Of a stretch of DNA of 36,182 nt, positions 14,703 through 23,953 are shown one piece after another; within the stretch, counting starts at the first letter, position 1; each line of letters begins with the position of its first letter. The notes below the pieces were generated by a model. It had not been told where the DNA came from and made no database searches. It was given only the letters and a program-made list of their open reading frames with translations. Made by a program: the position numbers and the translations under genes. The stretch is from Mesorhizobium silamurunense (GTDB lineage Bacteria; Pseudomonadota; Alphaproteobacteria; Rhizobiales; Rhizobiaceae): positions 1 through 36,182 of the forward strand of contig NZ_JHQR01000045.1 of assembly GCF_014843825.1 (NCBI RefSeq). Reading direction: 5' to 3'.

Positions 14703-16670
14703 TTAGAGATCCCTTCCAAACAGGCGCATTTCTGCCGGTGTAGAACTCATTTGAAGCCTGACATGCCTGTCGGTCTGCAGTTCCTGGGGCGGAGCTGTCG
14801 TAGTAGTCACGATATATTGGAAACAAGGCGTCTCCACGCTCTTCTCCCATTGATGCAGTAGCCCGAAAAGGCGTTCGTAAAGTTGCCCATCCAAGTCAGC
14901 TTCTCGCGGGCTATCGTGGACAAGGAACGCAGGCAGATCTGCCTCCTCCTCGACGGCCATGTGCAAGGCGGCGAGGTCGAAGGCAACTATCTTGAGGGAG
15001 TCCAAAGCTGCCGTAGAAACCTCGCCTCGTCCTGCGAATTGAGCGTCGACCTTCAGTCCATGGCCATCGAGCTTGACGGTCCCCTCAACTCCATCAGGGA
15101 GCCAAGCGGCCATGATCCCCTGGTATCTCTCCTCCAGAGTCCGAATCGCGGCGCGAGCTCGCGAACGCCCCGCGTCAAGTTGCGCGCGAACAGCGTCTAG
15201 CGCGGCAGTAGCTGAAGGCGCGGGTTTTGCGGCTGCTTCCGCTTCGCGAAGCGATCGCACATCGTCGAGTATACGCCTTGCCCGATAAATCCGATCCTGG
15301 GCGTCTTTCGCTGCGGTTTGAGCTGCACGACTGACAACATCAGCCCTCTTGGCCTCCGCCTCGAGCGCTTGCTGGCGAGGACCGAGCTGATTGATCAGTG
15401 CCTCCAACTTCTTTGCTTCGTGCGCGGCGTTATCCGCTTCCCCGGCTAACTGTGCTGCCTTCACGAGCTTGTCAGCAATAGTCGCCTTGAGCGCAGCCAG
15501 ATCGCACCGTTCAAGCGAAATGCTGCAACCCTTGGCCAGAGTCTCGTCCACGCTGACCCTGCAGATTGGGCAGACTCGCACCCTTCCTTGGGTGATGTCG
15601 ATCTCGCCTAAGTTCGCTTCTGCGCGATAACGCTCTGCTTCTCGCCGCTTAGCGTCCGCCTCCTTCACAGACCCTTGATGGCTTGCTTCCAGCGCCCGAC
15701 GTTCCTCGTTGAGCGCGTTTAATCGAGCGAATATCGAGCCGACATCGGGTGGTTTTGGCAAATCGGCACGCATCGCCTGGGCCAGCGCCGCCTCCGCCAG
15801 CGAAACTAGTCCCTTCCAATCTATGGTGTCCTCGAAGCCGACCTCCTCGCCGGCACTCAATGCTGTCCTTACGACCTTCAGCCCATCAAGATATCGCTGT
15901 TGCTGGTAAGCTTGGCGGCGGCGCTCATCTTCCGCGGCGGTCACAAGTCCCCGCTCGCGGAGGGCAGCAGTCTGTTCTTTTGCGTCAAGCGCACGCAAAG
16001 CAAGGCGCACCATTGTCAGCTTGGCTGTCTCGCCCAGCACCTGCGCGCGGGAACGAGACTGCGTTTGCGGTGACCGCCATGCTAAAATGTCGGCAAGGCG
16101 GCACTCCTGATCGCGCGTCAACCAGGCCCGAAGGACATCCCAGACCTGTTCGCGGCTGACTTCCGGGGGCGTCACTCTCGCGATCATTGGGAAAAACGTA
16201 TCAATCATCAAGGGGTCGATGAAGGCTTGATCGCCATCGCGACGACCCCGCGCGATGGCATCTTCGATAGACGCGGCTTGCGCCACAAACTCACCGCCCG
16301 GTAGCCCCAAAGGGCGAACAGCGACCCAGCACACGCCATCGATCAGAATTTCGGCCGCAATCAAGCCGCCTGGAAGTCGCGCGAATATCCGTGATCGCTG
16401 AGTGTCCGTTGCATAGCCGACTTCCCCAAGGCAAGCGCGAAGCATGTGGCAGAAGGTCGTCTTGCCGCTGCCATGAGCCAAGGCCCGGCTTCCGCTACTC
16501 GACATGTCTGGTGTCCAAACGATGTTGAGGCCGGGTTTCAACGGCACATCGCGGATGATGGTGTTCGGATCGCTGAAGATGGCCAGGCGACGGACCCAAA
16601 GCCGAGGACCGGCCCGACCTACCGGTGCTACCGGCAGGCGCATTACCGGAGCGAACAGATCAGCCGGCAT
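14703..16670 (-). CDS. SMC/Rad50-like ATPase with CPIC hook
   Basis: The protein has 655 residues. The N-terminal region carries a P-loop-like HGSGKTTF at 66-73 within PGLNIVWTPDM...ALAHGSGKTTFCHML. The first glycine of the classical motif is not in the usual place, so this is a deviant Walker A. Two long charged, alanine/glutamate-rich coiled-coil stretches (about 225-360 and 385-520) flank CPIC at 367-370, placed like the Rad50 zinc hook. The C-terminal part has AALDSLKIVAFDLA (signature-like, 554-567) and FLVHDSPREADLD (Walker B and D-loop, 582-594). This is the head-coil-hook-coil-head layout of SMC/Rad50 proteins, in a compact form also seen in DUF2326-like ATPases. The start overlaps the methyltransferase stop by 11 bases, and the HNH gene follows two bases later. 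I infer that it works with the HNH protein as a DNA-sensing or loop-forming motor. Confidence 0.85.
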   Translation of the reverse strand: MPADLFAPVMRLPVAPVGRAGPRLWVRRLAIFSDPNTIIRDVPLKPGLNIVWTPDMSSSGSRALAHGSGKTTFCHMLRACLGEVGYATDTQRSRIFARLPGGLIAAEILIDGVCWVAVRPLGLPGGEFVAQAASIEDAIARGRRDGDQAFIDPLMIDTFFPMIARVTPPEVSREQVWDVLRAWLTRDQECRLADILAWRSPQTQSRSRAQVLGETAKLTMVRLALRALDAKEQTAALRERGLVTAAEDERRRQAYQQQRYLDGLKVVRTALSAGEEVGFEDTIDWKGLVSLAEAALAQAMRADLPKPPDVGSIFARLNALNEERRALEASHQGSVKEADAKRREAERYRAEANLGEIDITQGRVRVCPICRVSVDETLAKGCSISLERCDLAALKATIADKLVKAAQLAGEADNAAHEAKKLEALINQLGPRQQALEAEAKRADVVSRAAQTAAKDAQDRIYRARRILDDVRSLREAEAAAKPAPSATAALDAVRAQLDAGRSRARAAIRTLEERYQGIMAAWLPDGVEGTVKLDGHGLKVDAQFAGRGEVSTAALDSLKIVAFDLAALHMAVEEEADLPAFLVHDSPREADLDGQLYERLFGLLHQWEKSVETPCFQYIVTTTTAPPQELQTDRHVRLQMSSTPAEMRLFGRDL

Positions 16671-19600
16671 GTCCGAACCTCACCCAAACGACGTTGTCCT
16701 CCTGCGCAACGGCTGCGGTAAGAGTGCCAATATCGATGCCCCGGATGGCGCGGATCGCGAAGGCGGCACGTTGGGCGTCGGCCGACTGTGCCTGCAATCC
16801 GGAAAGGCTGAAATGCTGCCCTCGCGTCCACGCTCCGTCGGCGCGCTCCTCCAATTGGCCTGCGGTGAGCAGCGCCTCGAACATCGATCGCCACGCTTCA
16901 TTAATGGCAGGGCGCAGCCGGACCACGCCTTGGGCGGGCTGCGCCTCCGCGCCGACGAGCCTAATCCATTGGGTTCGCTCGGAGCCGGCTAGCAAGGAAG
17001 TGAGCAAGGCAGGTTCCGCGAGGCTAGCGACAAGGAATCCCGCACGCCGACCATCGTCCGCATCGTTCATCAGCCAGAGCGCGTACTGAGCTGCGTAGCG
17101 GAGGCGATCTCGCGGTTGGACGCTTGGGGGCCAAGACCATGCCGCGTTTCGCAAACTATCGAGCGGCGGCAGCTGTATCGAAATCGGGACATGGTCCGCC
17201 ATCCGCACATCTGCGAGTCCCAACTCCCTGAACGTCCCGTCCGCCTCCATCCGATCCCAGGCGGCTAGGACAAGTCGTTGCGTACGATAAAACCCGTGTT
17301 GGCGGATTTCCTTTTCCTTGAGCACGCGGAAGGTTTCCGAGGGGTAATCGGCGCCCTTCACGTCGGTGGGGTCGAGGATGTAGCGCAATTCATCGCGAGT
17401 CAGACCGTAAGCGCGGACATAGAAAGCATCGAGATCGGCGCGGAGGAAAGCCCGGCGGTCCTCGTCCCAGGCGAAGGGCGGGCCGTCATGGCCCAGATCG
17501 CGGGCAAAGGAGGCCAGCGCGTGAGAGGTGTAGGTGAGTTCCAGCACCTTCGGGACGATGAAGGCGAGGCGGGGTGCGCTGTAGAAATCCGGGGGTACAA
17601 ATGCGATCTGGCGCATCGTAAAATATTTGAAGGAGGTTCCGCCCAGCTTCTGTCTAACGACAAAATCTGCGGCCAAGCTGTTCATGTTGCCATACAATGC
17701 CGCAATCAAATCAGGCGATTGTTCAGGCATCATAAGCAGGAATTTGTCGTTGCATCCCCAAGCGGGTGTGATGCAGGCAATCATTGTGCGCTGGTCATGA
17801 GACCGGCAGATATCGCGCCAGCCCAGCATCCAATGTCGTGGCCAACTTTTGTTCTCCAGTTTTTCCGTCACAGCTGTCGCAGGAAGCCAATAGCGTGCTT
17901 GCGGCTCAAAGTTGGGGTCCGCCTTCAACTCGATTGACACATCTGCGGCTGTCTCTCCCTTTTCATCGTAAGACGCCCAGCGGTGGTCGAATTGGTGAAC
18001 CATCTTCGCCTCGTATAGCGGCACGAGTCGATTGGTCGAGGAGTAGTCTTTCGTAGGCGCGGGGTGCTCCATACTAGCTTGATCATCTAGGCATGGCATG
18101 ACCCAATCCGTGCCATTGCGAACGAAACCCTCTGCGTTTAGCTGCGTCGCGGTTTGGAATAATTGGGAATCGTTGGCCATGTCGAAAAGGCGCGCGAACC
18201 CTACACCCCAAGGATTTCCGTTCGTTCTCTTCGTGTCGTCGATCAAGACTGGCGAATTAAGATAGATCTTGGCAGTTAGTTCCGCGTCGCTACGCGAGCG
18301 AAACACGGGGGCAGTCTTCGTGTTAGGATTTATCGCGGCGATTTGTTCCGCGCTTAGCGTGAAAGTGCGTTCCTGATCTGCGATTGCTGACGGATGCCTA
18401 AGGTAAAACGCAAACTGTGCTTCTGGTTGCCCTTCAGATGCGATCGACAGAAGGCAAAACCGGAAGGAATGATGAACTGCGGGAAATATGAATTCCTCAT
18501 TCTCAAATGACAGGAGGCTAGCAAGGCGTTTGCTGTCGATCAGCCACGCGAAAAATGGCGCGGTCGTCGCGTCAGTTGCAATGCCCGTGGGTAATATCAC
18601 TCCAGCACGTCCTGTAGGGCCGCAAATCCGTGCAAAGAGCTCGGCAAATAACGCGTAGGTATTGACGTCGCCTGTGCCAGTGAGAGGGAAGCGGCCACCC
18701 TCACCACTTGCCACTCGGACGAACTCGCTCGAGGCTTCTGCTTCCCGTTTAGCTCCAACGAAGGCATTAAACAGCGCGCGCTCGGGGGAACCGTCCGTCG
18801 CCTTCTCCAATGACTTAATCAGCCGCTCTCGCGCAGCCTTATTCGCTGCACCCGCGATGTCGGGGCTGCGGGCTGCAAAGAACTCCTGCTCCTGCAGTTT
18901 GATTCGTTCCCACGGCGGGTTGCCCAGCACCACGTCAAAGCCGCCCCGCTGCATAACGTCCGGGAACTCCAGCGGCCAGTGGAACGCACGGGCTCTGCGT
19001 GCCATGGTGGCCTGCCCAATGATTGGCCCCCAGACCTGCCCGTCATCCAGTGCCTGCCAGACATCGGACGTAGTTGGAACCAACCGCGTTCCACGCGAAC
19101 TTGGAGCCCCGCCGGTCTTCGGCAGAAGGAAGGCCGCGATATACAGATCACAAGCCGTCTCCGCCTTGTGGAAAGCCTCTTCTTCACGGATCGTACGGAA
19201 GCGGCGATCCTTGGTTATGATGTCTTCGAGTGTATCTTCACTCAGCGCACGAAAGCCGGTGTATTCGGTGGCGATCGGCCGGATCGCAGGCAGGCGAGAT
19301 CGACCTCCGGTGAAATCCAGCTGTCCCTGACCGGCCTTCGCATCCTTGTTGGCGCGGGCGTAGTATTTCGCGGTGTCCTTGTCGTCACCGGTCAGCGGCT
19401 TATAGGCAGCGTCAGGGATGCCGTCCTCCAACACCTTAAGGTCGAAGACGCCGAGTAGTGCATCACCGCAGCGAATCTGTGCGTCAAAGAATCCCAAGGG
19501 AAGGCCCGGATCCACGGTCTCGATCCACAGTGCGACCTTGGTCAACTCCACCGCCATGGGGTTGCGGTCCACGCCGTGAAGGCAGGACCGCGCGACATCG

Positions 19601-21180
19601 CGCAGAGCATGGCGGAAGTCAGACAGCGCCGGCGTGCCATCGGCCCGGATGCGAGCGACGCGTGTGGCAATGCGGCGGGCGGCGGCCAGCAGGAAGTGGC
19701 CTGAACCGCAAGCAGGGTCAATGATTGAGAGTTTCAGGAGCGCTTTGGCGGGGTCGTCCGCCTCCGCCTCCGTTCTGTCCAGTACGGGGTCAAGCGCAGT
19801 GTCGAGCAGCGCCTGAACCAAGCTGTCCGGGGTGTAGTACGAGCCTGTGGTCTTGCGCTGGTTGCCTTTCTGCTCGGCGGCCTCGGTAGCGAAGCCGAAA
19901 GATTTGCCGTCGTCGCCCAATTGAGGCTGGAGTTCGAGCAGGGATTCATAGACCGAGCCCAGTTCCTCTGTCTCCATCGCGCGCCAGTTGACCGGAACCA
20001 TGCCGGTTTTGTCGGAAAGCCAGGCAAGGCGGTAGAGCGCTTCCATGAAGGCGCGGTTACGCAGGCGGGCTGTTTCGAGATGCGGCAGCTTGTCGTCTGA
20101 GAAGAGACCGCCGAGCGCCGGAAGCGCGAGCGCGTCTTGCCCATGGGCTAGAGCGCGGAAGACGACCTTGATGCCTTCGTAACGATCGTGATGCTTGTCC
20201 CAGGAGGCCGCGCGGTAGCATTGGACGCGAAGGGCGGTGAGGCTGTAGCCTTCGCCGTACAGCTTGCACGCTGCCGGTGGGGCCTTCTCTGGGTGGAGGA
20301 GGTTCCGGTCCTCCGCCACCATCAGAAAGATCAAGCGGTAGACGAGGCGCAGAAGCTCATTAAACCAGTCGGTCAGGTTGACCTCACCGGATTTCAGTTT
20401 GGCGGCGAGGTCGGGGTTGGCCTCGAGGAAGCCCGAGCCGAGCACCATGAGCGCGATCTGGACCTGAACGGCGAGACGATCACGGGCGACTTCGCCTTCC
20501 CGTGAGCCGGCATCCCGCCAGCGCTCCAACGCGCAGTCGGTAGGGGCGCCCGCAACGCCGAACCGGCTGCGGTGGATCAGAAGCCAGAGAACGGCGAAGG
20601 ATGCGGCATCCTCGTTGGTGAAGATCTGAGCAAGGTCGGCCTCGATATAGGCCGGGCGGGTCAGCGATGCGTTGTCGCGCACCAGGCGGATCAGCGTGCC
20701 GTTGGTCACGAGGCCCCAGAGCGCTTCCTCATGCTCGTTCAGGTAATCCTGAAGGGCGAAGGCTGGGGAGCGAGACCGATCCACCGAGAGCGTCGGGCTA
20801 CGCCGGTCGAGCTTTTCGTCGGAAGGGGGCACGACCACGATCGGCACCCGTTCGCCAGCGATGAACGAAAGAGCGCCATCCGCTGCGGCGAGATCGTCAA
20901 ATCCGAACGTCTCCTGCAGGAACGCGCGAATGAAACGTCGGGTCGCTTCGGCCGACGGATGCTCGATCTTGGCGAACGCGTCGAAATGGGATTGCCCGAC
21001 GCGAAAGGCGGTCGAAATCTCCTCGCGCAGCGTCAGGCCCTTGCGGATGCCGTAATCGGCTTCCTTTTGCTCTGCGGACTCACGGCGGTCGATGGTAGCG
21101 ACCATGGCGGGCGCGATCAGATTGCCTTCTAGGCTGAGCGACGGCCAAGCCGACATGTCTGTGACGGGTTTACGGGCCAT
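16660..21180 (-). CDS. PglX/Eco57I-like N6-adenine DNA methyltransferase
   Basis: This large protein of 1506 residues is an S-adenosylmethionine-dependent gamma-class N6-adenine methylase of the PglX/DrmMI/Eco57I type. Visible motifs are GSYYTPDSLVQ at 446-456 (motif X region), DPACGSGHFLLAA at 488-500 (motif I), HGVDRNPMAVELTKVALWI at 535-553 (motif II), RCGDALLG at 570-577 (motif III), and VVLGNPPWERI at 750-760 with the catalytic NPPW. The N-terminal ~430 residues and C-terminal ~700 residues are of the size that elsewhere holds partner-binding and target-recognition regions. No restriction-nuclease motif was recognised, so it probably only methylates. In DISARM and BREX the equivalent enzyme marks host DNA. 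The ATG at 21180 lies three bases after the stop of the SNF2 helicase gene, and the 3' end overlaps the ATPase gene by 11 bases. Confidence 0.93.
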   Translation of the reverse strand: MARKPVTDMSAWPSLSLEGNLIAPAMVATIDRRESAEQKEADYGIRKGLTLREEISTAFRVGQSHFDAFAKIEHPSAEATRRFIRAFLQETFGFDDLAAADGALSFIAGERVPIVVVPPSDEKLDRRSPTLSVDRSRSPAFALQDYLNEHEEALWGLVTNGTLIRLVRDNASLTRPAYIEADLAQIFTNEDAASFAVLWLLIHRSRFGVAGAPTDCALERWRDAGSREGEVARDRLAVQVQIALMVLGSGFLEANPDLAAKLKSGEVNLTDWFNELLRLVYRLIFLMVAEDRNLLHPEKAPPAACKLYGEGYSLTALRVQCYRAASWDKHHDRYEGIKVVFRALAHGQDALALPALGGLFSDDKLPHLETARLRNRAFMEALYRLAWLSDKTGMVPVNWRAMETEELGSVYESLLELQPQLGDDGKSFGFATEAAEQKGNQRKTTGSYYTPDSLVQALLDTALDPVLDRTEAEADDPAKALLKLSIIDPACGSGHFLLAAARRIATRVARIRADGTPALSDFRHALRDVARSCLHGVDRNPMAVELTKVALWIETVDPGLPLGFFDAQIRCGDALLGVFDLKVLEDGIPDAAYKPLTGDDKDTAKYYARANKDAKAGQGQLDFTGGRSRLPAIRPIATEYTGFRALSEDTLEDIITKDRRFRTIREEEAFHKAETACDLYIAAFLLPKTGGAPSSRGTRLVPTTSDVWQALDDGQVWGPIIGQATMARRARAFHWPLEFPDVMQRGGFDVVLGNPPWERIKLQEQEFFAARSPDIAGAANKAARERLIKSLEKATDGSPERALFNAFVGAKREAEASSEFVRVASGEGGRFPLTGTGDVNTYALFAELFARICGPTGRAGVILPTGIATDATTAPFFAWLIDSKRLASLLSFENEEFIFPAVHHSFRFCLLSIASEGQPEAQFAFYLRHPSAIADQERTFTLSAEQIAAINPNTKTAPVFRSRSDAELTAKIYLNSPVLIDDTKRTNGNPWGVGFARLFDMANDSQLFQTATQLNAEGFVRNGTDWVMPCLDDQASMEHPAPTKDYSSTNRLVPLYEAKMVHQFDHRWASYDEKGETAADVSIELKADPNFEPQARYWLPATAVTEKLENKSWPRHWMLGWRDICRSHDQRTMIACITPAWGCNDKFLLMMPEQSPDLIAALYGNMNSLAADFVVRQKLGGTSFKYFTMRQIAFVPPDFYSAPRLAFIVPKVLELTYTSHALASFARDLGHDGPPFAWDEDRRAFLRADLDAFYVRAYGLTRDELRYILDPTDVKGADYPSETFRVLKEKEIRQHGFYRTQRLVLAAWDRMEADGTFRELGLADVRMADHVPISIQLPPLDSLRNAAWSWPPSVQPRDRLRYAAQYALWLMNDADDGRRAGFLVASLAEPALLTSLLAGSERTQWIRLVGAEAQPAQGVVRLRPAINEAWRSMFEALLTAGQLEERADGAWTRGQHFSLSGLQAQSADAQRAAFAIRAIRGIDIGTLTAAVAQEDNVVWVRFGHAG

Positions 21181-21183
21181 TGG

Positions 21184-23949
21184 TCAGGCCTCGCTCGGCA
21201 TCAGAATAAACAGGCCGATCACGTCGGGCGGCAAGATTGCCTCAACGGTGACGCGCGAGGCGGATCCGGCTGCTGCCCGCAGACGAGCATGATCCAGCAT
21301 GAGCTCTTCGGCGCGAGATCGGACGAATGTGGCCAATGGGCCTGCAACAAGGAAGGGCAGATCTTCCTTCGCCTTGGTGATGAATCTGTCTCGGGCCGAT
21401 GTTGCCAGGTCAGCGGCGGCAGGTGTGTTCAAGAGCGCGCGGGCTGCCTCGCCGCTCTCCACGATCGTTCCCCCCTGAATCGCTATGAGGACGGCTTCTT
21501 CGGCGAGAAGCAGGCGTTCTTTTCGGGCGTGGACTGTCAGCTTGTACCGGATCCGAAGGAGAGCCAGTCGGGTCAACTGCTGGACTGCTGTCGTCGGCCA
21601 GGCGCCAACCCGGCCAATCCCTAGACCTGACAGCGCCTCTGGATCGAGTGAGGCTTCCACCAGCGCCTCCGCAAGGGTCGCCGTCAGGGGATGTGTCCTG
21701 GTCAGCAGCGCCGTTCCCGATGGCGCCGGTTCGACCGTCGCGAGGCGAACCGAGCCGGTCAGGTTCCGTTGGCTCAAGCGTTCCCTGAGGCCTGCTTCCA
21801 GCGCATGGACATGGGCGATGAGAACCGATTTTCTGGGTTCAAGCGGGACGCCGAAGCGAGACATCGCTCTTTCGATGAATATTTTCGCATCTTGAGGTGA
21901 TCCGAGCAGGGTTCGGACTTTCTCCCATTCGGGGGCTACCTCCTGCGGCTTCATTACGTTCTGGGCAAAGCGCGCGCGGGATTTCTTCTCGCTTTCTGAG
22001 GCATCACGCCAACGCGCCTCCATCGCCTTCGTGCCATCGTCAAGCCGCAGGTCCAGGGCCAATTGTCGGCTTCCGCCCCTACGCAGCATCATTGATGCCA
22101 TAAGTGCATCGGTGACCGGGCCGCGCTCGTCCGGCAACGGCACGGTCACGCCCGTCGCCTTTCGGATCTCTTCAGCTTTCCTGATGATGACCTCAAGCAC
22201 GGCGCCGTCGATGGCGCTGTCAGGTGAGAACATCATGATTGACCGAACGAGCTCGGCCGGTTGTCCGAAGCGATCGACCCGGCCCTCGCGCTGCTGGTGT
22301 CGGGTGGGGTTCCACGACAGGTCGTAGTGGATGACCGTGTCGAAGAGTTGTTGAAGGTTGATCCCTTCCGACAAGCAGTCTGTCGCCACAAGAATACGCT
22401 GATTGTTCTTTTCGTCATCGACAGGCGCCATGTCGGCCACGCGATCGCGGCGCTCGTCTGGGGTAAGAACACCAGTCACCGCTTCGACGACCAGCTTTGG
22501 AAATGCCTTGCGAAGGCCATCGCGGACATGTTCTGCCGTAGCCAGGTAGCGGCAGAAGACTACCGGGTTTGCGCCCTTCTTGATCAGCGGCGTCAGAGCA
22601 TCGATGAGTGCTATTAGCTTCGGGTCGGCTTTATGGACCAACTCCTCTGCTTGCCTTACCAGAGCCAGAAGCGTCGGATCAGTCTCAAAGCCGGTACTGG
22701 GTTCGATGTCCACAGCGTCTTCGTCAACAGAATCCTCGTCGTAGATCTGAGGTTCAAGACGTTCGCTCTCATTGGACATGCGATTCCGCAAAGCGCTCAA
22801 GGCTGCCGCGGGGGAGGAGCCCACACAGCGCATCAAGGCGAGTGTGCCCCAAAAGGCCAGACGCCGGTCGCGTTGCCCAAACCCTGCCCGAGCGACGACG
22901 CCGAAGCAGTAGTCCAGAACCGCTTCCTGAAAATTGAGAGGAGCCTGCAACAGCCGGTATGGGAACTCGGTTGTCTCGTGCTTTGGGAAAGCGCGATTTT
23001 CGTCCCATTCGCCCGAGACGAGATCAATGCGTTGGCGTTGCACGAAATGCCGTGCGAGACGCTCGCGATATCGGGCATCATCGAAGCTCATAGAGCCGAA
23101 GGATGGTTCGATAAGCGAGAGAAGGCGGCCGAACGCCTCTTCGTCGCCGGAATGGGGTGTTGCGGTGAGAAGGATCATCCGCCGTTCCGGATTGCGAGCC
23201 AGCCCGGACAGCAGCTCAAACCGCTGCTGCTTGCCCTTGTGAGTGCCCACGCAGGCATGCGCCTCATCGACGATTACAAAGTCGGGGCATGCACGGGCAA
23301 ATCCCTCACGGCGCTTTTCCGCCTTGATGTAATCGAGGCTGACAACGGTATAGGGGTAGGCATGGAAGAGCGTCTGCGCGAGAGGCAGGCCGCGTTCAAG
23401 CCGCGCAGCACTCCCAGAAGTCACGGCGACAGCATCTATTCCGAAGCGCATCCTCAGTTCGCCCACCCACTGCTCGACGAGATGCGGAGGACAGAGCACG
23501 GAGAAAGCATCAACCTCGCCCCGGTCCCTCAGTTCACGCAGGATAAGGCCAGCCTCAATCGTTTTCCCGATCCCAACATCATCGGCAATCAGAAGACGGG
23601 GCACCTGCAGGCGAAGGGCCATCAGCAAGGGAACGAGCTGGTAGGTCCGCGGCTCAAAGGCGAGCTGCGCTGCTGACCGGAACGGCCCCGCCCCACGACG
23701 CAATGCCAGGCGCAGGGCGTCAGCGAGCAGCGCTGCCTTCGCCTGAACGGTAGCGGACGCGTCGGCAGGCAGATCGAAACGAGCGGATTCAACCGGCTGG
23801 ATTTCGAGCGCCGGGTCGAGGACCACCATGTCGTTCTCGCTGCCCGATATGGGCCGGAGAGCCAGAATGCCGTCTTGTGGGGACGGCAACGCGACCCACT
23901 CACGTCCGCGGGCGCGGACCAGATCTCCGGGGGCAAAATTCACTGTCAT
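21184..23949 (-). CDS. SNF2/HepA-type helicase (DrmD-like)
   Basis: The protein has about 921 residues and a complete superfamily 2 SWI2/SNF2 ATPase. Approximate positions, numbered from the ATG chosen here, are FEPRTYQLVPLLMAL (98-112), ADDVGIGKTIEAGLI (122-136, Walker A), CPPHLVEQW (153-161), IVDEAHAC (226-233, Walker B), LLTATPHSGD (motif III), and the C-terminal lobe with ATDCLSEGINLQ, LSWNPTRHQQREGRVDRFGQ. It most resembles HepA/RapA-like helicases and the DrmD component of class 1 DISARM. Such proteins translocate on double-stranded DNA without necessarily unwinding it. I chose the ATG at 23949, four bases after the preceding stop, with GGGGGA at -10; a TTG at 23964 would overlap the upstream gene. 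The C-terminal ~300 residues have no recognised domain. Confidence 0.92.
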   Translation of the reverse strand: MTVNFAPGDLVRARGREWVALPSPQDGILALRPISGSENDMVVLDPALEIQPVESARFDLPADASATVQAKAALLADALRLALRRGAGPFRSAAQLAFEPRTYQLVPLLMALRLQVPRLLIADDVGIGKTIEAGLILRELRDRGEVDAFSVLCPPHLVEQWVGELRMRFGIDAVAVTSGSAARLERGLPLAQTLFHAYPYTVVSLDYIKAEKRREGFARACPDFVIVDEAHACVGTHKGKQQRFELLSGLARNPERRMILLTATPHSGDEEAFGRLLSLIEPSFGSMSFDDARYRERLARHFVQRQRIDLVSGEWDENRAFPKHETTEFPYRLLQAPLNFQEAVLDYCFGVVARAGFGQRDRRLAFWGTLALMRCVGSSPAAALSALRNRMSNESERLEPQIYDEDSVDEDAVDIEPSTGFETDPTLLALVRQAEELVHKADPKLIALIDALTPLIKKGANPVVFCRYLATAEHVRDGLRKAFPKLVVEAVTGVLTPDERRDRVADMAPVDDEKNNQRILVATDCLSEGINLQQLFDTVIHYDLSWNPTRHQQREGRVDRFGQPAELVRSIMMFSPDSAIDGAVLEVIIRKAEEIRKATGVTVPLPDERGPVTDALMASMMLRRGGSRQLALDLRLDDGTKAMEARWRDASESEKKSRARFAQNVMKPQEVAPEWEKVRTLLGSPQDAKIFIERAMSRFGVPLEPRKSVLIAHVHALEAGLRERLSQRNLTGSVRLATVEPAPSGTALLTRTHPLTATLAEALVEASLDPEALSGLGIGRVGAWPTTAVQQLTRLALLRIRYKLTVHARKERLLLAEEAVLIAIQGGTIVESGEAARALLNTPAAADLATSARDRFITKAKEDLPFLVAGPLATFVRSRAEELMLDHARLRAAAGSASRVTVEAILPPDVIGLFILMPSEA

Positions 23950-23953
23950 CGGA

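Noticed and set aside
14701..14850. N-terminal extension of the HNH nuclease to 315 residues
   Set aside because: It would overlap the 3' end of the ATPase gene by about 150 bases. The ATG at 14700 sits two bases after the ATPase stop, fitting coupled translation.
22633..23676. Long plus-strand ORF (347 codons) opposite the SNF2 helicase gene
   Set aside because: It is antisense to a gene with complete helicase motifs. Long antisense frames are common in GC-rich DNA, and its translation has no recognisable domain.
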